Assembly: GCF_011290685.1 (NCBI RefSeq)
Contig: NZ_JAANYN010000001.1
Span: 167,227 to 231,226 of the forward strand
From: Cyclobacterium plantarum
GTDB lineage: Bacteria; Bacteroidota; Bacteroidia; Cytophagales; Cyclobacteriaceae
DNA: 64,000 bases
Direction: 5' to 3'
Shown: positions 26,001 through 35,050 of the stretch, one piece after another
Layout: each line of letters opens with the position of its first letter
Numbering within the stretch: the first letter of the stretch is position 1
Notes under the pieces: generated by a model
What the model was told of the DNA's origin: nothing
The model's database searches: none
What the model saw: only the letters and a program-made list of their open reading frames with translations
Translations under genes and position numbers: made by a program

Positions 26001-27613
26001 CTACCTTCCGCTTTAACTACCTGAATACCACCTATAAGGTAGATGGAAATGTAATCTTCGAACCCGATAACATCAGTTTCCGGGGGCTTGAACTCAAGGA
26101 TATCAATAACAATACCGCAAGGTTGAGGGGGGGAATCACCCATGACAATTTCGACAACCTGGTTTTAGACCTATCCGCCAATATCAATAATTTTCAGGTG
26201 ATGAACACCAGCGCAGCCGATAACGATTTGTTTTTCGGAACGGCCTTTGCCACCGGGGATATCAACGTTTTTGGTGCGGCCAACAACCTGGACCTTACGG
26301 CAAATGCCACTTCCCAGCCCAATACCAGGGTTTACATCCCCATAGGAGACAGCAACGGTCAGGCCCAGGAAGATTTCATCAACATCATCAATGTACGGGA
26401 CACGGTCCAAACCATAGAATTTGAAGAAGGGGTGGAGAAGCTGTCCATCAATAACCTGAGGATGAACCTAAACCTGGACATAACACCTGATGCCTATGTG
26501 GAGATACAGATTGATCCAAAAACTGGAGAAAACATTCAGGGTAGGGGAAGGGGGGTGTTGAACCTTAATATTGACACGCAGGGCAATTTCAACATGGTTG
26601 GCAACTTTGAAATAGTGGATGCCCTGTACAATTTTTCGCTGTACAATGTAATTAACAAAAAATTCCTGATCGAACCCGGAGGAATTATCAATTGGTATGG
26701 CGATCCCTATGAAGGGGTAATGGACATTTCTGCCGTATACCAGGAAAATGTTTCCCTGGCTTCTCTGCAAGCCAATTCCACCAATGGACAGTTTGAAAAC
26801 AACCAATTGAAGCGCCGCTTTCCTGTCAAAGTAATCATGGACCTGGATGGGCCTCTGTTATCTCCCGATATTTCTTTTGATTTTGATTTTTCAGAATTTC
26901 CCGAAGACAGTGAAATACAAACCACCATTTCAGCTTTCAGCAATAGGATAGCCAACGATGAACAGGAAAAAAACAGGCAGGTATTCTCCCTGATCATGCT
27001 GCGGAGGTTTTCGCCCGAGGGGCAGTTTAGCGGGGCCGGTATTGGCTTTTCCAATCTCAGCCAGTTGATTTCTTCCCAACTCAACAACCTGATTGCACAG
27101 GTAGATGAAAACCTGGAAATAGATTTCGATTTGCTGGGACTGGATGAAACTGCCCTGGAAACCTTTCAGCTCAGCATTGCTTACACTTTTTTTGACGGCA
27201 GGCTTAGGGTAACCAGAGATGGAGGTTTTACGGACTTGCAGGGAAATGCAGACTTAAATACCATTGCAGGAGACTGGCAGGCCGAATACCTGCTTACCGA
27301 GGACGGCAGGTACCGGGTCCGGGTGTATAACCGCAACAATTTCAATACCCTGACCGCCTTCGGTATCAATAACCGGGTCCCTAATACCTACGGCGTTTCG
27401 GTATCCCAAAACTTGCTTTTCAGCTCTTTGAAGGAACTTTTTCAAAATTTCAGCCGGAAACGATCACTTCCAATGAATGATTCGGACGAATATTTACGCA
27501 GAGATTTTAACATCAACCTGGACGAAGTAGCCCCGGAGCTATTTAAGCCTGACCCTATCGAAGAGCCATCTGGAATCCGGATATTGGAACAGGAAAAACC
27601 AGTCGAAAAATAA
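23006..27613 (+). CDS. tamB: TamB/YtfN-like translocation and assembly protein
   Basis: Very long (about 1535 residues) inner-membrane-anchored periplasmic protein of the AsmA/TamB group. It bridges the membranes and helps to insert outer-membrane proteins or move lipids. It has one N-terminal membrane helix (LFVILRYLLMFLLALTLLLQ) followed by GVQTYLAGFIT, then long repeated beta-groove sequence (IDLDEVYIDFS, NLSLENFREG). The conserved C-terminal DUF490 domain contains GRGRGVLNLNIDTQGNFNMVG and FDGRLRVTRDG. No ATG precedes the membrane helix outside tsaD, so a TTG start at 23006 (LENKPKVKEILLNALKRL) is the best choice. The longer frame to 22709 is antisense tsaD. The tsaD-tamB divergent pair recurs in this phylum. 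Confidence 0.88.
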   Translation: MENKPKVKEILLNALKRLFVILRYLLMFLLALTLLLQIPGVQTYLAGFITNRISSNTGYVTDIGRVNLRWWDAISLRDVTVYDLQDSLMIDLDEVYIDFSIQGLLDKDQPGLDVINLRNGNVRLLTHTDGQGLNISIFLERLRAGFFPKPKEKSLRPSTFNISNISFEQTSLDIIDYNLPDIDLKFDYANLQFRDMVANATDFYVRRDTVAFDLEYMRGVESNSEMVFQQLQTEFTYSSTGMEFKYLFLKSNETEIKDYLRFDYENVADLRDFNRKVDLLAQLDEAILDIRDLGYFSENIPPIDDRLYLSGQIIGKVNSIFSEELLLRFGERSALFGKFNIEGLPQVAETYFNLSLMNSTLQPEDLYPYISAEARREIDKFGIIRFDSDFDGYLSDFRAKGEFRTAIGSLNGNLNYLKKDDVPTYEGQIEAKNFDLGVLTEESENFQKASFKGDIKGTGLTVDEALIALDAHISKIGINQYEYTNIDTKATYGKDLFQGQLTIKDPNLVMEVDGTLDLRNNKDSANLVMKLDTAFLNNINLTEKDIFLSGNFELDTKGIHWDNIEGVSRFRDILISYDGRDLFLDYFLFQSLFTEDSRVISLNSDLLVAGISGNFKVQQLGQDLEKLWEEYYAILTNDYSGPIANSPGDGDPYEIDISLDLRDPNPILNLIDPRLFISSNTSVEGAFYQTDQNTVFNFFTGIDTIFYNGNYFIDNNIDLNTAKYKNSAEVLASFYVLSREIQLASGLNFDNLSMETIWDQSRLNVSFYLDQLLTESYLDIGAGINLSKATTTIEFSPSEIKLLEDYWQFEAGNSISVSAGETVFDNLKIFHENQYISADGKINLDPGDQMEINIHELNLDFLNSFGNREFEGIANGRIGLTEGWNKEGMDGKLNVDGIRINNFLVGDITASAFFADQAINLSLENFREGKKVIEISGNLASENKDMALNANFENANLSVLEPFISNYLSNIDGNLNGNLGIRGSITRPIVEGLGKLENATFRFNYLNTTYKVDGNVIFEPDNISFRGLELKDINNNTARLRGGITHDNFDNLVLDLSANINNFQVMNTSAADNDLFFGTAFATGDINVFGAANNLDLTANATSQPNTRVYIPIGDSNGQAQEDFINIINVRDTVQTIEFEEGVEKLSINNLRMNLNLDITPDAYVEIQIDPKTGENIQGRGRGVLNLNIDTQGNFNMVGNFEIVDALYNFSLYNVINKKFLIEPGGIINWYGDPYEGVMDISAVYQENVSLASLQANSTNGQFENNQLKRRFPVKVIMDLDGPLLSPDISFDFDFSEFPEDSEIQTTISAFSNRIANDEQEKNRQVFSLIMLRRFSPEGQFSGAGIGFSNLSQLISSQLNNLIAQVDENLEIDFDLLGLDETALETFQLSIAYTFFDGRLRVTRDGGFTDLQGNADLNTIAGDWQAEYLLTEDGRYRVRVYNRNNFNTLTAFGINNRVPNTYGVSVSQNLLFSSLKELFQNFSRKRSLPMNDSDEYLRRDFNINLDEVAPELFKPDPIEEPSGIRILEQEKPVEK

Positions 27614-27644
27614 ACAATAACCAGTCCAGGCCACTTAATACCCT

Positions 27645-28946
27645 ATGGAAAAAATAACCCTTTTTTGGTTTAGAAGAGACCTCAGACTGGAGGACAACAT
27701 GGGCCTGTACTATGCCTATGAAAACGAGGAAAATGTTTTGCCCCTTTTTATTTTTGACAGTGAAATTCTTGATAAACTCGAGGAAAAGACTGATGCCCGG
27801 GTGCAGTTTATTCACGATCAGGTCCAAAAACTGCATGAGGCACTCAAAAGCTACAGCAGTTCGCTGCTGGTCAGGAAGGGCAGTCCCCTGGAGGTTTTCC
27901 AATCCCTTATCGGGGAATACGAGATCAAAAACGTGTATACCAACAGGGACTATGAGCCTTACGCCCGGAAAAGGGACCGGGAGGTGGAATCATTTCTGAA
28001 GGAGAAAAATATCCCTTTTTACGATTTCAAAGATCAGGTCATCCATGAAAAGGAGGAAATTACCACAGAAAAGGGAGATTTTTATAAGGTGTTCACGCCT
28101 TACAGCAGGGTTTGGCTGAAAAAATTCAAGGCCGCAAAAATAGAACCTGTAAGCCTGGATGGGCGGAAGAACAGTTTTTACCAGACAAAACCGCTGCCTC
28201 TTCCTGCTCTCGAAGATATTGGTTTTGAAAAAAGCGATATTAAAATTCCGCCTCTGGATATCAACAAACCCCTGATTAAAAAATACGATAAAACCAGAAA
28301 TTTCCCCTCTCTGGATGGAACCAGCCGCCTGGGTATCCATTTGCGATTTGGCACCATCAGTATCCGAAAGCTGGTTGTGGAAGCCGCAAGGCTAAATGAA
28401 GTTTACTTGAATGAACTGATTTGGAGGGAATTCTACATGATGATCCTGTACCATAATCCGCAGGTGGTGGACAAGGCGTTCAAATCCCAATACGACCAGA
28501 TACCCTGGCGGAATAATGAAAAGGAATTTGACCTATGGTGCCGGGGCAAAACCGGTTATCCCATGGTGGATGCAGGGATGAGGGAACTCAACCATTCGGG
28601 CTATATGCACAACAGGGTGAGGATGGTTACCGCCAGTTTTTTGACCAAGCATCTTTTGATAGACTGGCGCTGGGGAGAAGCTTATTTTGCCAGAAAGCTA
28701 CTGGATTTTGAATTGTCTTCCAACAATGGTGGTTGGCAATGGGCGGCCGGTACCGGTACGGATGCTCAGCCCTATTTCCGTATTTTCAATCCCGAATCTC
28801 AGTTGGAAAAATTTGACAAAGAACAAAAATATGTCAAAAAATGGGTGCCTGAATATGGCACTGATGATTATCCAAAACCCATGGTAGATCATAAAATGGC
28901 CAGAGAAAGGGCTTTATCGGTGTATAAGAAGGCCTTGGGAAAATAG
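27645..28946 (+). CDS. phr: Class I deoxyribodipyrimidine photolyase
   Basis: FAD-dependent enzyme that splits cyclobutane pyrimidine dimers with blue light. 433 residues. The N-terminal photolyase domain begins LFWFRRDLRLEDN and includes VYTNRDYEPYARKRD. The FAD domain has SRLGIHLRFGTISIR, LNELIWREFYMMIL, TGYPMVDAGMREL, HNRVRMVTASFLTKHLLIDW and the signature NNGGWQWAAGTGTDAQPYFR. No 4Fe-4S cysteines, so it is distinct from the enzyme at 1800-3329. Starts 31 bases after tamB on the same strand and may be cotranscribed with it. Confidence 0.93.
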   Translation: MEKITLFWFRRDLRLEDNMGLYYAYENEENVLPLFIFDSEILDKLEEKTDARVQFIHDQVQKLHEALKSYSSSLLVRKGSPLEVFQSLIGEYEIKNVYTNRDYEPYARKRDREVESFLKEKNIPFYDFKDQVIHEKEEITTEKGDFYKVFTPYSRVWLKKFKAAKIEPVSLDGRKNSFYQTKPLPLPALEDIGFEKSDIKIPPLDINKPLIKKYDKTRNFPSLDGTSRLGIHLRFGTISIRKLVVEAARLNEVYLNELIWREFYMMILYHNPQVVDKAFKSQYDQIPWRNNEKEFDLWCRGKTGYPMVDAGMRELNHSGYMHNRVRMVTASFLTKHLLIDWRWGEAYFARKLLDFELSSNNGGWQWAAGTGTDAQPYFRIFNPESQLEKFDKEQKYVKKWVPEYGTDDYPKPMVDHKMARERALSVYKKALGK

Positions 28947-28948
28947 CT

Positions 28949-29644
28949 TTATCCAATCAGGTGCTGGTCAAAGCCCAAGGCAACCAAATGTTCAAAAGCA
29001 GCCCATACCTCATCCGGAATATCCTGATGGATCTGAAAGCCTTTTTTGGGGTATTCTTTTATCCTTTGCAAATCACCCACCATGGACTGGATCACAATGG
29101 GCATGGATATCTCCTCGTTGGGGTAGGCTTCAAATGAAATGCGGGGACTGGTGACCCAAAGGGTCTTTTCCGGCCAATGCTTTTTGAAAGTAGCATAGGA
29201 TCGCCTTTCCATATAGGGTTTTTGTACTACTATAAACTCCCGGAAATCCAATCCTTTCTTTTCAAGGAGATGCTGGGTAAACCGGATATTCTCACCCGTG
29301 TTGGTGGATTGGTTTTCTACCAATATTGCCTTTTCGGGGACACCCATTTCCATGGCTATTCTGGCAAACTTATCGGCCTCAGGTTCATCCCAAATGCCCT
29401 GAGTAAAGTTGCCCAAACCTCCGGATAAAATAAGGTACTTCGCCATGCCTTCCAGCCACAATACTGCCCCCCTTTCGGCCACTCTGGTATCATGACTTCC
29501 CAAAACAAAAATGGCATCTGAGGGCTGAAGGGTATGGTTGAGTTGGTGGTAATCCCATAAAATTTTGGCCAAATCAAGGACATTTGAGTTGACTTTCGGC
29601 TGATTTTCCTGAAGCATTTTTAAAAGTTTACATTTGAGCGACAA
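28949..29644 (-). CDS. YdcF family protein (DUF218)
   Basis: A 231-residue YdcF/SanA-fold protein. Family motifs are AIFVLGSHDTRVAERGAVLW, LILSGGLGNFT, EADKFARIAMEMGVPE and the STNTGENIRFTQ block. There is no signal peptide or membrane helix, so it is the cytosolic kind. The biochemical role of the family is unsettled (nucleotide or SAM binding has been proposed). The ATG at codon 10 (MLQENQPKVN) is an alternative start. Convergent with the photolyase, 2 bases apart. Confidence 0.85.
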   Translation of the reverse strand: MSLKCKLLKMLQENQPKVNSNVLDLAKILWDYHQLNHTLQPSDAIFVLGSHDTRVAERGAVLWLEGMAKYLILSGGLGNFTQGIWDEPEADKFARIAMEMGVPEKAILVENQSTNTGENIRFTQHLLEKKGLDFREFIVVQKPYMERRSYATFKKHWPEKTLWVTSPRISFEAYPNEEISMPIVIQSMVGDLQRIKEYPKKGFQIHQDIPDEVWAAFEHLVALGFDQHLIG

Positions 29645-29826
29645 ATATAATTGTTACAGGCCGGAAACCATAAAATCCTGTTTTGAGCTTTGGCACAACT
29701 TTTCAAAGCATCGGTCCATCAAGTTTGATAGGGTTCCTGATTTTTATTTTCACCGATTCCTATTACATTAAGGAACCACATCCGGTTTATTAGAAAATCA
29801 TTTATTACTTTCCCCCAAGGATCGAT

Positions 29827-30555
29827 ATGACTCAAAACAAGCACGAAATTCTATTCCGGCTGTTTGATACCTTCATTCCTGTTGCCAGCATTGGAGAAAA
29901 ATTAATGGTTTTTTCCAGGAATGATTATCAGGATGAAATGAAAAAAAGGAATTTTCAAACTGCGGCCATTGGTACACCTTTTGGATTGCTCAAATATGAC
30001 AAAGGATCCGATGAACCTTCGCCTATGGATGAGGCTGATATCATGCCTGCAGAAACCCCATTACTAACAGCTTTTGACAAATTGGCTTTTCAAAGAAGGT
30101 TTTTTCTGAGAGAGGGCAAGCAGATCAGCCATATTGTTACCCAAAGTGACCTGGATAAAATCCCAATGCGATTGGCCATGATTGGTTTTATCAGTGTTTG
30201 GGAGACCTACCTCAGGGATTTGGTAAAGCTGGAAGTGCCCGATTGGGAACAAAGCCTGTCTCAAAAGCGGATTCAGGCTGCGAGAGAACTTTTTGAACTT
30301 AAAACTTCCCGAAATGAAGAAATAGACCTTATCCAATGTCTTCAATTGGCAGATCTGGGCAGCATTTTCTCCAAGAAGCAGCGCTACAAAAGGTTTCTTC
30401 CTGCGGCAAACAGGCAACAATATGACGACACCGTAAGGAATATCGGGAAGCTTAGGGATGCGCTTGCCCATTCTCAGGCCATACTTCCCTTTTCCTGGAG
30501 GGATATCCACCATCAGCTTTCTTTTATCAGGGAGTCAATCAACCGGAACCAATGA
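29827..30555 (+). CDS. CBS-like plus HEPN-like protein
   Basis: A 242-residue cytosolic protein with no exact family name. Residues about 15-115 resemble a CBS pair (PAETPLLTAFDKLAF, then REGKQISHIVTQSDLDKIPM). Residues 115-240 are helical, with MRLAMIGFISVWETYLRDLV and an R210-DALA-H215 element (KLRDALAHSQ) that fits the RxxxxH signature of HEPN ribonucleases. The same layout (CBS followed by a helical all-alpha unit) occurs in scattered bacterial proteins of unknown role. It could be a ligand-gated RNase or toxin-like effector, but no antitoxin partner adjoins it. Stands alone, convergent with the GH9 gene. Confidence 0.65.
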   Translation: MTQNKHEILFRLFDTFIPVASIGEKLMVFSRNDYQDEMKKRNFQTAAIGTPFGLLKYDKGSDEPSPMDEADIMPAETPLLTAFDKLAFQRRFFLREGKQISHIVTQSDLDKIPMRLAMIGFISVWETYLRDLVKLEVPDWEQSLSQKRIQAARELFELKTSRNEEIDLIQCLQLADLGSIFSKKQRYKRFLPAANRQQYDDTVRNIGKLRDALAHSQAILPFSWRDIHHQLSFIRESINRNQ

Positions 30556-30583
30556 AAAAAGGGTATGGCGTTAAAAAGCCCTT

Positions 30584-32413
30584 TCAATCCTGCTTTATTG
30601 CTGTCGCTTTCTGACTGGCTTCCCTTCCGAAATGGGCCATCATCAAGATGGCACCGGCTGTACCGTCCATGGTGGGTTCATTGGTGCTGTAATCCCCTAC
30701 ATCATCCTGGTACACGACATGATTATTTTGCAAATGGGCAAATTCATCCGGATCATTTAAAGTGAGGCCAAGCAGGCTGTCGTGGATGCTTCTGTAAATG
30801 GGGCCATCTACCAGCCCTCCCGGTACTTCGAGCCCCAGCATCACATAAACGCTGGTATGTACATCATCGGGAGTCTCTCCCTTATCAGGCATTCCGGTAA
30901 ACATGGAAGTCCCCCATGGGTTTCTGCCAAACAACCAGTCCCGCTGGGTAGTCAAAAAATGATGGTATTGGCTGTCACCACTCATTTTTTCATAAAGGAT
31001 TGCCTGCGTGATCAGACTGGTGAGCAGGTTATTGGAGCACCAGATAAAGGGCACTCCGATATGGAAGGGGTTTTGGGTGGCCCTTTTCAGCGTATAATCG
31101 ATTCCTGCCTGGTAGTATCCTTCAAGGATTTGTTTAAAATCTGCCTCTACATGGCGGTGAAGGGCAAAATGACCCATATTGATAAACGGATAAAGTTGAT
31201 AATGGGCTGCCGTATCTCTCACGGTCCATGCATCTTCGTTGCTGCTCATTAAAGCATACGCTTTGGCTTGTTCCAGGTAGGCGTTTTCACCGGTTAAGGC
31301 GAAAAGCTCCGCTGCGCCCCATTCCATGTCGTCTGCCCAGGTCTCTTCATTGTACCGGTAGGGAGCTCCATAGGAATTTCCTTGCTGGTATCCTTCGTGC
31401 TCCCTACCCAGCCTGTAAAGTGAAATGGCTGCTTTCCTGCATTTTGCAGCATATAAGGGATCATTCAGGTGCTTCTCCCATATCCTGGCGGCAAGGGCCA
31501 TGGCCGCAGCACTCCTTCCTGCCAGGTTGGCCAGACCTGTTGCCTGACTCTTGTATTTGCCCAGTCCCTGTGGTTTTCCTGTGGCCAGGTAAGTTGCCCG
31601 GTAGCTGTTTTCTCCCCAGCCATAATCTGAATTATCCTGATTGGGTATTTTAAATCCCCTGTGGTCCCGGTCGTCTGCTACCTGGTGAAAAAGCAGATCA
31701 GGACCAGCATGCATTTTATGGATCCAATCCAGGCCCCACTTTGCTTCATCCAGCACATCCGGAATACCATTGCTGCCGGCCTGCCCCAATGCATTGTAGG
31801 CATCGGCAAACTTTTCGGGGTACAAGTCAAATGCCATTAACATATGGGCAGTAGCATAACTCCCGGTAATCAGGTATTTGAGTTGATCTCCGGCATCATG
31901 CCAGCCACCACTGAGGTCCACATAGGTACTGTCAGGCATGGGACCGTAAAAACTGCGCCCATCTTTTTCATGACAGACCATGTCCAGTACGGGATTGTAT
32001 CCGCAGCGTTGCTGCCGCATAAAAGTCAGTAAGGTTTCCTGATGATGAGCATAAGCCTCAGGACCAATTTTAAATGAAGCAGATTGTCGGAGGGATTTTT
32101 TGGTTTGCAGGTAATATTCCCCCGGACTGGTGAAAGATGTAAAATTGAGGGTATAATAAAAATCAAAATTACCCCAGTTAGCTGTTTTTCTTCTTTCTGG
32201 TTTAAATGCCATGATGACCTCATCATCAGCTGATCGAATGAGCTGCACTGGCTCCCGAACAGGTGAATGGCTGAAAATCAGGGCTTCTTTTTCATCATTG
32301 GCCAAATAGCCCAACTGATTGACCCTAAGGTAAACATCCGCCTGCCCATATCCTTCGACCACCAGGCTTATCCCCCAAATGAAAATCAAAAAACCCCTTA
32401 ATACTGTCTTCAT
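30584..32413 (-). CDS. Secreted GH9 family glycosidase (endoglucanase-like)
   Basis: Glycoside hydrolase family 9 protein, about 609 residues from the ATG at 32413, which gives a proper signal peptide (MKTVLRGFLIFIWGISLVVE, ending GYGQA). An Ig-like CelD_N domain (VYLRVNQLGYLANDEKEALI to about residue 120) precedes the (alpha/alpha)6 catalytic domain. The catalytic aspartates lie in DLSGGWHDAGDQLKY (Asp173/Asp176) and the acid in DVGDYSTNEPTMDGTAG near the C-terminus. GH9 enzymes cut beta-1,4-glucans, but some act on exo-glucosamine or xyloglucan substrates. No binding module and no neighbouring polysaccharide genes are present, so the substrate is uncertain. Confidence 0.9.
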   Translation of the reverse strand: MKTVLRGFLIFIWGISLVVEGYGQADVYLRVNQLGYLANDEKEALIFSHSPVREPVQLIRSADDEVIMAFKPERRKTANWGNFDFYYTLNFTSFTSPGEYYLQTKKSLRQSASFKIGPEAYAHHQETLLTFMRQQRCGYNPVLDMVCHEKDGRSFYGPMPDSTYVDLSGGWHDAGDQLKYLITGSYATAHMLMAFDLYPEKFADAYNALGQAGSNGIPDVLDEAKWGLDWIHKMHAGPDLLFHQVADDRDHRGFKIPNQDNSDYGWGENSYRATYLATGKPQGLGKYKSQATGLANLAGRSAAAMALAARIWEKHLNDPLYAAKCRKAAISLYRLGREHEGYQQGNSYGAPYRYNEETWADDMEWGAAELFALTGENAYLEQAKAYALMSSNEDAWTVRDTAAHYQLYPFINMGHFALHRHVEADFKQILEGYYQAGIDYTLKRATQNPFHIGVPFIWCSNNLLTSLITQAILYEKMSGDSQYHHFLTTQRDWLFGRNPWGTSMFTGMPDKGETPDDVHTSVYVMLGLEVPGGLVDGPIYRSIHDSLLGLTLNDPDEFAHLQNNHVVYQDDVGDYSTNEPTMDGTAGAILMMAHFGREASQKATAIKQD

Positions 32414-32601
32414 AGTAGTGATATAAAATTTCAAAAACCGAAATTAAAAAATTTGATCCGTTATTTGTTTAAAAGGATTAAAATCGACTAAATATCCCTT
32501 TCGGGCATGGGTTTTTTGTGATTAAAATCTTATGTATTCCATTCTTTTTTGAATGGTTCAATGAATTCTGCCATTCTATTTTTATTATTGTAGGATTTTC
32601 T

Positions 32602-34674
32602 ATGGTAAAACCACCCAACATAGCACGGAGCAAAATTTATATCCTGCTGACCATCATGTCATGGTTTGCTTTGTTATTTGTGGACCTGGTAAGGATTTTT
32701 GGTGAAATCAACCAGATGGAGGGAGTGATCAAAAGGGAAATCACCTGGATTCTGGAGATTATTTTTTTTATTTTACTTTATCTCTTCTTCAATAATTCCA
32801 TCAATAAAAAGGAAAACAGCAATTTTCTCAACCTGATATGGAGGGCAGCCTCTACCGGTTTGATTGCTACAGGTACCTCATTTCTCATCATTTACTTTTA
32901 CTACATTCTTCAGGATACACGGCTTTCGGATGACCCCCTATTAAGGAATTTCTTCTATCATGTAAATTTTGCCCTGACAGCGATCTTTCTTATTTCTACG
33001 GCATTACTTTGGAAACACCTGATTCTTTACCAAAAAAACAAAGCGGTCGTACAGCAATGGCAGGCCTATGAAGTGATTTTGTTGATCAGTATGTTTTTCG
33101 TGCTGATCAATCAGGAAAGCTTCAACTATGGCTTTATGTTTGGTTTGATTTTTCTCATTATTTACGGCGTCATTTTATCGGTAAACCTTAAATGGATACC
33201 CTACCTGACCTTCAGGGAGAAATGGAAGTCTATTTTGTTTCTTGCCATTATTGTATTCTCTACGGTTTACCTTTTGGTTCAGTTGGTTTCCTATACCCAG
33301 AAGAACGTCCATTTTGTCAACCTGAGCGAAAACCTATTTTTACTTGGACTTTTTGCTTTTGTGCTGATTTATGCGGTATTCAGCTTTTTGGTCACTTTAT
33401 TTAACCTACCCACCTCCTCGGTTTTCGAACAAAAGTTGACTGAGGCTATTAGTTTCCAAAAATTGAGTCAGTCCATACAGCCTGGTGAAAATGAGGATCA
33501 GGTTTTGGACATATTAATGGACAGCTGCATGAGTGCTGCCTATGTGGATGCGGCCTGGCTGGAATTACATGCAGATGAGGAAGACCGCAGGACTGGGACG
33601 GTACTTTACCAGAAATTTATCAGCAATGGAGAAAGACAGGAAATCATGGACCTGCTGAAAAAAACAGAGCCTTTTTCCGCATATCTAAAAAGTCAGACAG
33701 ATGCCAGAATCGAGTATTTATATGGGAAAATATCCCATGAAATTTACCAATCCGTTCTGATCATGCCTGTCAGGGCCAATAAAAAGATTTTGGGTGATAT
33801 GTTTTTGCTCAAAGAGGTAAAGGATGGGTTCAATAAGGAAATGATCAATATCATTTCCACATTTGTTGGCCAGACCTCCATATCCATTGAGAATTACCGC
33901 CTGCTCAATGAGGCCATCAAAAACGAAAGGTATCGTGAGGAGCTTGAAATCGCCCAGCGCGTACAAAGAAGTTTGTTGCCTTCCGCCTTGCACCATAATA
34001 GATGCTTTGAAATCGACGGTTTCTCTGCGGCGGCGGATGAAGTAGGTGGGGACTATTACGAAACTTTCAGGTTTGACCAGGATAATTTTGCCTTGATCAT
34101 TGGGGATGTTTCAGGCAAAGGCACCTCAGCGGCATTCAACATGTCGCAGATGAAGGGGGTATTCCATAGCCTGGTGCAGTTGAACTTCAGTCCCAAGGTT
34201 TTTTTATCCAAAGCCAACAGTGCCCTGAGCCGTTGTCTTGAAAAAAACAATTTTATCACTACCACGTATTACACGGTCAATACCAAAGAAAAAACAATCC
34301 ACTTTGCCCGGGCCGGACATTGTCCCACACTGTATTTTGACAAAGAGAAAAATACCTGTAGGTTTTTGGATATCAAGGGAATGGGATTGGGTATCGTCAG
34401 AAACGATACCTTTGATCAATACCTGGAAGAGGGGACTTTGGTCTACCATCCCGGAGATGTAATGGTCATGTACACAGATGGGATTGTGGAAGCCAAAAAT
34501 AAAAATGGTGAAGAGTTTGGTTATGAAAATCTACGGATACTCCTGAGCTCCATTTATGAATTGCCGGCACATGAGATCCGTATAAAAATTATCGAAGAGG
34601 TTTATTCCTTTGTGGGTAAGGAAACCCTTCCAGATGATGACTATTCATTGTTGGTGATCAAATTTAAAGCATGA
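32602..34674 (+). CDS. Membrane SpoIIE/RsbU-type protein phosphatase
   Basis: PP2C-type serine/threonine phosphatase, the input of a partner-switch pathway. About 690 residues from the ATG at 32602; a GTG at 32518 would add 28 hydrophobic residues across a hairpin (CCATTC/GAATGG), so I prefer the later start. It has seven or so membrane helices (for example IYILLTIMSWFALLFVDLVR), a GAF-like sensor segment (VLDILMDSCMSAAYVDAAWL, SVLIMPVRANKKILGDMFLL), a short coiled coil (EELEIAQRVQRSLLP) and the PP2C domain (VGGDYYETF, IIGDVSGKGTSAAFNMSQMK, YTDGIVEAKNKNGEEFGYEN, DDDYSLLVIKF). It should dephosphorylate the STAS protein encoded next. Confidence 0.9.
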   Translation: MVKPPNIARSKIYILLTIMSWFALLFVDLVRIFGEINQMEGVIKREITWILEIIFFILLYLFFNNSINKKENSNFLNLIWRAASTGLIATGTSFLIIYFYYILQDTRLSDDPLLRNFFYHVNFALTAIFLISTALLWKHLILYQKNKAVVQQWQAYEVILLISMFFVLINQESFNYGFMFGLIFLIIYGVILSVNLKWIPYLTFREKWKSILFLAIIVFSTVYLLVQLVSYTQKNVHFVNLSENLFLLGLFAFVLIYAVFSFLVTLFNLPTSSVFEQKLTEAISFQKLSQSIQPGENEDQVLDILMDSCMSAAYVDAAWLELHADEEDRRTGTVLYQKFISNGERQEIMDLLKKTEPFSAYLKSQTDARIEYLYGKISHEIYQSVLIMPVRANKKILGDMFLLKEVKDGFNKEMINIISTFVGQTSISIENYRLLNEAIKNERYREELEIAQRVQRSLLPSALHHNRCFEIDGFSAAADEVGGDYYETFRFDQDNFALIIGDVSGKGTSAAFNMSQMKGVFHSLVQLNFSPKVFLSKANSALSRCLEKNNFITTTYYTVNTKEKTIHFARAGHCPTLYFDKEKNTCRFLDIKGMGLGIVRNDTFDQYLEEGTLVYHPGDVMVMYTDGIVEAKNKNGEEFGYENLRILLSSIYELPAHEIRIKIIEEVYSFVGKETLPDDDYSLLVIKFKA

Positions 34675-34705
34675 ACTTAAAAAAAAATAAAGCGTATAAC
34701 TGGGT

Positions 34706-35050
34706 ATGTTGTCGATTAATAAAGCGTCTGAGCGAGATCATCTGGTAATTGCATTGAATGGAGAGGTGGATGCGAGTAATTCTGTGGAATTGGACGAGGT
34801 GATTCAAGAGGCAATTGCAGATAATGCACACAAAATTCTGTTGGATGGCAGTGAGCTGGAGTATATTTCTTCCGCCGGCCTGGGGGTTTTCATGTCCTAT
34901 CTGGAAGATTTCAATGAAAAACAGGTGACGTTTGTAATTTTCGGACTGAATGAAAAAATATTGAATGTGTTCCATATACTTGGACTTGACCAATTGATTA
35001 GTATCAAAAATACCAGAGAGGAAGCCGAACAAGCGCTTTATGAAGCATGA
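34706..35050 (+). CDS. STAS-domain anti-anti-sigma factor
   Basis: A 114-residue single STAS domain. The conserved helix start around the phospho-serine is DGSELEYISSAGLGVFMSYL, preceded by the strand LVIALNGEVDASNSVELDEV. It is the classical SpoIIAA/RsbV type: phosphorylated by the anti-sigma kinase encoded next and reactivated by the phosphatase encoded before. Located 31 bases after the phosphatase and overlapping the kinase gene by 11 bases, so all three form one operon. Confidence 0.92.
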   Translation: MLSINKASERDHLVIALNGEVDASNSVELDEVIQEAIADNAHKILLDGSELEYISSAGLGVFMSYLEDFNEKQVTFVIFGLNEKILNVFHILGLDQLISIKNTREEAEQALYEA

